A DNA stretch of 27,370 nucleotides from NCBI GenBank assembly GCA_030685015.1, contig JAUXWS010000015.1, positions 1 through 27,370 of the forward strand, in the 5' to 3' direction. Of the stretch, positions 23,020 through 27,370 are shown in pieces. Each line of letters begins with the position of its first letter. The stretch's first letter is position 1. The notes below the pieces were generated by a model, which was not told where the DNA came from, did no database searches, and was given only the letters and a program-made list of their open reading frames with translations. Origin of the DNA: a bacterium (GTDB taxonomy: Bacteria; CAIWAD01). The translations under genes and the position numbers were made by a program.

Positions 23020-24338
23020 GATTCATCCCCCCAGGCGGCCACCAGCGCGCCCAGTTTCCACCCGGTCTCCTCCCACTCCTCCTCGGGCCGACTGCCGGCC
23101 ACCAGTCCCGCCCCCGCCCAAAGCCGCAGCGTCCGCTTGCTGCGCAGGGCGCAGCGGATCACCACCCGGGCCTCGGCGGCGCTTGCCTCAAGGATGCCCA
23201 GCACGCCGCCGCACAAGCCCCGCCCATCCTCCATGATCCGCAGCCAGCGGCGGGCCTCGCCCCGCGGACGGCCGCAGAGGGCCGGCGTGGGATGAAGGGC
23301 GGCGAGCAGGGCCGCATCGTCCACTTCCGGCCGCAGGTGGCCGCCCAGGCGGCTCTCGATATGCTGCAGCGTGGCGAGGCGGCGCAGGCGCGGCCGACCC
23401 GTCCGCGGCGGTCCGGCCAGCAGGGGGCGCAGCGCTTCCGCCAACCAGGCGGACACCACCTCCTGCTCATGGCGGTCCTTCCCACTGGCCAGTAGGTCGC
23501 GGGCGAGGATGCGGTCGAGGGCGGGCGTGGCGCCGCGCCGTCGCGTGCCGGCCAGGGCCAGGCAGGCCACCTGCCGACGGCGCCGGCGGAAGAGCCATTC
23601 CGGGGTGGCGCCCAGCAGTTCGCCACCGCCCGGCCAGGCGAGGAGGTAGGGCCAGACGGCGGGATCCCGCCGCGAGACCGCCTCGAGCAGGGTGGCACTG
23701 GTGGCGGGGGCCGGCAGGCGCGCCGTGCGCCAGCGGGCCAGCACCAGCTTGTCGAGCGGATCGGCCTCGTCCCCGATGCGCCCCAGCGCCTCCCGGGCCA
23801 GGGCCAGCCAGGCGGGACGTCCTCCCCCGTCGGGTGCGAAGTGCGGGGCGCCGACCGGGTCCCGGGGGGCGGGCCGCGCCACCCGGCGGGCCAGGCCTCC
23901 CAGCAGACGCCGGCAATGAGCCCGCTCGCCGGGATCGGCTCCGTTCAGCAGCCGCAGAACCAGACCCTGTCCGGCGCGCCACTCAAGGCGGGGTGTCCAG
24001 CAGCGCACCCGACCGAAGGGAGCCCACTCTCCGGCGGCGGGCGCATCCAGGTCGAAGGGCAGGCTGAACCAGCGGGCGCGGAAGGGTCCATCTTGGGCCA
24101 GCAGCTCCAGGTCGGCTCCATCCCGCCGCCAGACGGCATCCAGCCCCAGCCGCCCCCGACCGAACTGGGCGCGGGCCACGTGCCGGGGCAGACAATCCAG
24201 CCAGGCGAAGGGCGAGGGGGGGTCGGCCAGCGGAGCGGCCAACTCGCAGGGGCCGACCGGCAGCAGGGCGAGGCGCCGACCCAGGTCGGCCAAGGCTGTC
24301 CGGGCCTGCCCCGGCCACGACCCGTCGGAGCCCATCAT
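23016..24338 (-). CDS. menF: Isochorismate synthase
   Basis: The 440-aa protein belongs to the chorismate-utilising enzyme family. It contains DKLVLAR with the Lys typical of MenF/EntC, GATPEWLFRR, LALAGTRRRG, KDRHEQEVVSAWL, LQHIESRLGGHL, LHPTPALCGRPRGEA and RGLCGGVLG. These line the active site that adds water to chorismate to give isochorismate. The N-terminal third is divergent, as is usual for MenF. The ATG at 24338 overlaps the DAHP synthase stop (ATGATG), and its own stop overlaps menD. PabB/TrpE are unlikely because the HPTPA and Lys signatures match isochorismate synthases. Confidence 0.92.
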   Translation of the reverse strand: MMGSDGSWPGQARTALADLGRRLALLPVGPCELAAPLADPPSPFAWLDCLPRHVARAQFGRGRLGLDAVWRRDGADLELLAQDGPFRARWFSLPFDLDAPAAGEWAPFGRVRCWTPRLEWRAGQGLVLRLLNGADPGERAHCRRLLGGLARRVARPAPRDPVGAPHFAPDGGGRPAWLALAREALGRIGDEADPLDKLVLARWRTARLPAPATSATLLEAVSRRDPAVWPYLLAWPGGGELLGATPEWLFRRRRRQVACLALAGTRRRGATPALDRILARDLLASGKDRHEQEVVSAWLAEALRPLLAGPPRTGRPRLRRLATLQHIESRLGGHLRPEVDDAALLAALHPTPALCGRPRGEARRWLRIMEDGRGLCGGVLGILEASAAEARVVIRCALRSKRTLRLWAGAGLVAGSRPEEEWEETGWKLGALVAAWGDES

Positions 24339-25390
24339 GCGGACCCTTCTCCGCCGCTTCGTCCCAGGGCGGCGGCCAGGGCGCGCAGTTCGGCGGCCAA
24401 GCGGCCGAAGGCCTCCAGCGAGAGGGCCTGGTCGGGATCGCTGATCGAGCGGTCGGGGCGGGGATGGATCTCCACCATGATGCCGTCGGCGCCGGCGGCC
24501 AGCGCGCCCCGGGCCACGGCGGGCACCAGGCGGGCGTCGCCCGTGGCGTGGGAGGGATCGGCCACCACCGGCAGGTGCACGTGCTGCTTCAGCCAGGGCA
24601 GCGCCCCCAGGTCAAAGGTGAAGCGCATGGCCGGCTCGAAGCTGCGGATGCCGCGCTCACAGATGGCCACCTGCGGATTGCCGTGGCACAGCACGTACTC
24701 GGCCGCCAGCACCGTTTCCTCCAGGGTGCAGCCGAAGCCGCGCTTGAGCAGGACGGGCCGGCCGCAGCGACCCAGCTCCTTCAGGAGCGGCAGATTCTGG
24801 GAATTGCGCGAGCCCACCTGCAGCACGTCGCTGCAGGCGGCGAGCAGGGGCAGGTCGCGCAGGTCAAGCAGCTCCGTGATGACGGCCAGGCCGCGCTCGT
24901 CCGCCGCTTCACGCAGCAGTTCCAGGGCGGGGGCGCCCAGCCCCTGGAAGTGATAGGGGCTGCTGCGGGGCTTGAAGGCGCCGCCACGCAGCCAGCCCGC
25001 CCCCGCCTCCGCCGCGGCATGGGCCACCTCCCGCATCTGGACGCGGTCCTCCACGCTGCAGGGTCCGGCGATGAGCTGCCAGGCGCCGCCCCCCAACCGG
25101 TGTCCGCGCGCCGCGATGACGCTGTCCGCCTCCCGCCAGGAGCGGGCGGCCAGGAGGGATCCGTCCTCCTGGACGAAGGCACGTCGCACCCCGGCCAGGC
25201 GCCAGGCGCTTGGAGCGGGCTCGGGCGACCCGGCGGGCAGGGGCACGCGCAGCAGACGGCACCAGCCCGCCTCGACCAGCCGACCTGCCAGGCCGGCCGC
25301 CCCAAGTTGCTGCTGCAGCGCCTCCAGCCCCGCGGCCGGCAGCTCCGTCTCCAAGTCAAGCACCAGGATCCGCCCCGCGCCAGGACTCAT
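24335..25390 (-). CDS. aroF: 3-Deoxy-7-phosphoheptulonate synthase, type I-beta
   Basis: The 351-aa protein has a short N-terminal region (about 1-95) shaped like the ferredoxin-like regulatory domain of Thermotoga-type enzymes, then the catalytic barrel. Motifs are AGPCSVED (109-116, with the metal Cys), GGAFKPRSSPY, KRGFGCTLEE, CERGIRSFEP, VADPSHATGD and MVEIHPRPDRSISDPDQAL. It condenses phosphoenolpyruvate and erythrose 4-phosphate, the first step to chorismate. The ATG at 25390 lies two bases after the tetR stop; the frame is open far upstream through tetR in another frame, which is not real. Its place before menF suggests that it feeds chorismate to menaquinone. The N-terminal domain may mediate feedback control. 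Confidence 0.94.
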   Translation of the reverse strand: MSPGAGRILVLDLETELPAAGLEALQQQLGAAGLAGRLVEAGWCRLLRVPLPAGSPEPAPSAWRLAGVRRAFVQEDGSLLAARSWREADSVIAARGHRLGGGAWQLIAGPCSVEDRVQMREVAHAAAEAGAGWLRGGAFKPRSSPYHFQGLGAPALELLREAADERGLAVITELLDLRDLPLLAACSDVLQVGSRNSQNLPLLKELGRCGRPVLLKRGFGCTLEETVLAAEYVLCHGNPQVAICERGIRSFEPAMRFTFDLGALPWLKQHVHLPVVADPSHATGDARLVPAVARGALAAGADGIMVEIHPRPDRSISDPDQALSLEAFGRLAAELRALAAALGRSGGEGSA

Positions 25391-25392
25391 TT

Positions 25393-26121
25393 TCAGCCCC
25401 CCTCCCGTCCATCCAGCCGCGCCCGCATGCCGTCCAGCATGAGGGACAGGAAATCCCCCATCCAGGTCTCGCGCCGCCGGGCCAGATCCGCCGCGGAAGC
25501 ATCCGCCGCCCCACCACCCTCCGTCTCCTCCTGCCAGGCGCAGAGCAGGCACTCGAGCTGGCGGTTGAGGAGAAAAGCCAGGCGCGGGGCAGGCAGGTCC
25601 CGCCGCAACTCCCCCCGCTCCTGGCCCTGGGCGATCAACTCCTCGAGGAAGACCTGGCTGCGTCGGCGCAGGGCCTCCACCTGAAGGATGCCGCCCGGGG
25701 CCTGTCCTCCCTGCAGCAGGCGGAAGTAGATGCGCGCCAGCTGGGGCCTCGCCTCGAGAAAATCGAAGCCGGCCCGCACCAGGGCCTCCAGTCGGCGGGG
25801 GAAGGGTTCGGCGCTGCTCTCGTCGCGCAGGCGGCGCAGGTCCTGCCGGATGCGGCCCGCGGCCAGGCGGATGACCGCCTCGAAGAGTCCGGCCTTGCTG
25901 CGGAAGTAGGTGAAGAGGCTGCCCTTGCTGATGCCCGCCCGCCGCACCAGCGTGTTCATGGAAGCCGCCGCGAAGCCATGGGCGGCGAATTCCTCCACGG
26001 CGGCGCGCACCACCTGCTCCTGTTTGCCGACGCCAAGGGAACGCCAGAGCGGCGTGCCCACCGCCTCGTCGTCCCCGGCGGGCGCTTCCATCAGTCTGCC
26101 ATGGCTGGAATCGGTTTGCAT
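25393..26121 (-). CDS. TetR/AcrR family transcriptional regulator of the aro-men operon
   Basis: The 242-aa protein has a TetR N-terminal DNA-binding domain at about 33-85 (AAVEEFAAHGFAAASMNTLV, then RRAGISKGSLFTYFRSKAGLF), with the recognition helix around residues 62-72. The C-terminal part is helical and hydrophobic, as expected for a ligand-binding and dimerisation domain; its ligand is unknown. The ATG at 26121 is preceded by AGGAAGG that overlaps the operator palindrome; an in-frame ATG at 26091 is an alternative. The gene is first in the aro-men operon with only two bases to the next start, so it probably represses both itself and menaquinone synthesis. Confidence 0.92.
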   Translation of the reverse strand: MQTDSSHGRLMEAPAGDDEAVGTPLWRSLGVGKQEQVVRAAVEEFAAHGFAAASMNTLVRRAGISKGSLFTYFRSKAGLFEAVIRLAAGRIRQDLRRLRDESSAEPFPRRLEALVRAGFDFLEARPQLARIYFRLLQGGQAPGGILQVEALRRRSQVFLEELIAQGQERGELRRDLPAPRLAFLLNRQLECLLCAWQEETEGGGAADASAADLARRRETWMGDFLSLMLDGMRARLDGREGG

Positions 26122-26122
26122 G

Positions 26123-26163
26123 CCTTCCTGACCACTTGGTCATTGACCACCTGGTCAGGAAGG
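26123..26163. promoter_or_regulatory. Double palindromic TetR-type operator
   Basis: Two perfect 14-bp palindromes of the form TGACCA-nn-TGGTCA lie at 26129-26142 (centre CT) and 26144-26157 (centre CC), with centres 15 bp apart. Together with flanking CCTTCC and GGAAGG they form a 41-bp near-perfect inverted repeat ending two bases before the tetR start codon. Such sites are typical of TetR-family operators. The right arm supplies the Shine-Dalgarno of tetR. A weak TTGGTC-17-TACCTT promoter reading toward tetR lies at about 26187-26159, just beside the intron junction. Confidence 0.8.
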
Positions 26164-26187
26164 TAGAAAGGCGGGAGCGGAGGACCA

Positions 26188-26264
26188 ATCGGCATAGGGG
26201 TGCCGGGGAATCCCCGGCATCCCCTGCCACACCACCCGGCCTGCGGGTCCGCACCGGGCGGTTC
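26188..26264 (-). ncRNA. Group II intron domains V and VI (3' end of the intron)
   Basis: On the minus strand, GAACCGCCCGGTGCGGA (from 26264) and GGCCGGGTGGTGTGG make the domain V hairpin of bacterial class C introns. A GGGG-A-TGCCGGGG / CCCCGGCA-CCCC hairpin is domain VI, ending CCCCTATGCCGAT at 26188. The A in CCCCTATG sits about eight bases from the end, where the branch-point adenosine is expected. The 3' exon is the tetR promoter region. Confidence 0.8.
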
Positions 26265-27103
26265 AAATGCGCCGCGTCGTGTGACGCACCCGCTCCTTCA
26301 GCTTGTCCTGGGCTTTCTTGGCCACCCGGCGCTTCACCCCACCGCCGGGTCCCAGCCAGAAGCTGTAACCCAGCACCTTGCGACGCGTCGCCAGATCCAC
26401 CGCGCTCTTAGCCTCGTTCACCTTCAGATGGAGTCCCGTGAGCAGCCGCCGCAACCAGCCCATCACCCGTTCCCCGGCCCGACGGCTTCACACATGGACG
26501 TTGCAGTCGTCCGCGCAGCGGATGAAAGCGTGGCCCCGGCCTTCCCGTTCCCGGTCCACCTCGTCCAGCAGCACATTGGCCAGAAGCGGCGACAAGGGCC
26601 CGCCCTGCGGCGTGCCCTCGTGCCGTTCCACCGCCACCCCGCCGGATAGCAGCCCGGCCTTCAGAAACCGTGCCGCGAGAAGGTCGGGTCGAACAGCGGC
26701 TGCAGGACCTGAAGCAGGGCCTGCTGGATGAAACGGTCCAGCACGGTCGGGATGCCCAACCGGCGCATCTCGCCCTTGCCTTTCGGGATGAGCGCCTCCT
26801 TCACCGGCGACGGCTGGCAGGTGCCCGACAGCCAGCGCTCCCGGATCGCGTCCCAGTTCGCCCGCAGGTGGTCGGCCAACTCGCCCACCGTCATCCCGTC
26901 GATGCCGGGACTGCCCTGGTTGGACCGTACCCGTTTCTGCGCGGCCAGCAGGTTCGGACGCAGCAGCATCCGCTCCAGCAGGTCGCCCGTGCCTGGGCGC
27001 TCGCTCTCCCTCGTCGCCGTCGGCGTTTCCCCACTCCGCCCCCTGTCGGGGCTTCACCCCTATCCGGGAACGGGAGCTCCAGCTGACTGGACATCTGTGG
27101 CAT
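26263..27103 (-). pseudogene. ltrA-like: Group II intron reverse transcriptase/maturase, disrupted
   Basis: Four lesions are visible. It starts at MPQMSSQLELPFPDRGE (27103) in one frame, shifts to a second frame around 27000 (GTGDLLERMLLRPNLLAAQ), and reads RVRSNQGSPGIDGM to PLFDPTFSRHGF before a stop at 26661. A third frame resumes at FLKAGLLSGG, with GTPQGGPLSPLLANVLLDE and CADDCNVHV, where YADD is changed to CADD. The block normally between FSRHGF and FLKAGLL, with the first catalytic Asp motif, is missing. A TGA at 26490-26488 replaces an Arg codon, after which SRRAGERVMGWL to VRHTTRRI continues in the same frame. The protein ends early, directly at domain V, so the last part of the maturase is absent. 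Full-length relatives have about 400-440 residues. The gene is not functional as read. Confidence 0.88.
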
Positions 27104-27191
27104 GACGCTTCCGAGATCTGGGCCGTCCCGCCCTTCCATTCGTTCGGCCCTTCCCCGCTCCAACTGCGGGTACTACGGCCTCGGCTGACGT

Positions 27192-27370
27192 CCCGCTCCG
27201 CCCGTCGCCCGGCGTGGCCCTTTCAGGCCCAAGGCGGGATCTCCCCAGCCAAGAACACCGTCCTTCACCGCACGATGGCCGGATCTACGCCGCCTGGACC
27301 TTGACCATCGGAGCTTTGCGATCCTGTGCCCGCTCGCCCTGTCCGGCGTCGCCTCCTATCCGGTTCTTGT
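27192..27370. repeat. Right copy of the terminal direct repeat (intron 5' region), partner of 1-178
   Basis: Bases 27192-27370 align to 1-178 with one indel and roughly a dozen or more substitutions. Both belong to the 5' RNA half of group II introns in the same orientation. They are related but not identical, so this is not a circular overlap of one sequence. Confidence 0.9.

Larger units (their letters stand above)
26188..27370 (-). mobile_element. Group II intron (class C-like), second copy, decayed, running off the right edge
   Basis: The element is read on the minus strand. Its 5' RNA part continues beyond 27370 and matches the left copy at 27192-27370. The reverse transcriptase remnant fills 27103-26263 and domains V and VI end at 26188. 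The coding part is broken (see the pseudogene), while the RNA catalytic core looks intact. The 3' junction lies about 25 bases before the tetR operator. Confidence 0.85.

Noticed and set aside
25391-26266. Upstream extension of the DAHP synthase to 643 residues
   Set aside because: It reads through tetR in a wrong frame and gives a low-complexity Gly/Ala/Arg peptide.
26255-26270. GGTTCAAAT-like tRNA T-loop
   Set aside because: No acceptor, D or anticodon arms surround it; on the minus strand it is the start of group II intron domain V.

Overview
This window is GC-rich bacterial chromosomal DNA, densely packed. All but one of its genes lie on the minus strand, many joined by 4-bp stop/start overlaps. 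The lineage cannot be fixed from sequence alone. A bacterial geranylgeranylglyceryl-phosphate-synthase-family protein, a BatA-type von Willebrand protein, a complete menaquinone operon and bacterial class C group II introns would suit an FCB-superphylum or related uncultivated phylum, which is an inference only.

Reading along the minus strand from the right edge, the window opens inside a decayed group II intron (26188 to beyond 27370). Its reverse transcriptase gene is broken, but domains V and VI are readable. Next comes a TetR regulator (26121-25393) preceded by a double palindromic operator. It heads a tight operon of a type I-beta DAHP synthase, menF, a menD-menH fusion, menB, menA, menC and menE (to 16328). 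The operon runs from the first committed step of aromatic biosynthesis, then from chorismate to demethylmenaquinone. The DHNA-CoA thioesterase and the final methyltransferase are not in the window.

A hybrid sensor histidine kinase (13843-16215) is the only plus-strand gene. It converges on menE and diverges from an MFS transporter. The minus strand then carries the MFS transporter, a long-chain acyl-CoA ligase, purM, a hexanucleotide microsatellite, alaS, a fumarylacetoacetate-hydrolase-family gene, a GGGP-synthase-family gene, a gmhA-type sugar isomerase, a BatA/von Willebrand membrane protein and hflX. The last five genes overlap one another or lie very close and look translationally coupled.

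At the left end is a small basic protein with a histone-H1-like Lys/Ala tail and a C-terminal ribbon-helix-helix domain, with its own promoter and terminator. A second group II intron starts exactly behind that terminator and runs off the left edge. The two intron copies lie in the same orientation and give a diverged direct repeat at the window ends.

I found no tRNA, rRNA, CRISPR array, phage or recognisable defence system. The points most worth a second look are the histone-tail/RHH protein, the MenD-MenH fusion inside a TetR-controlled aro-men operon, the GGGP synthase gene, the microsatellite before alaS, and the two class C introns.
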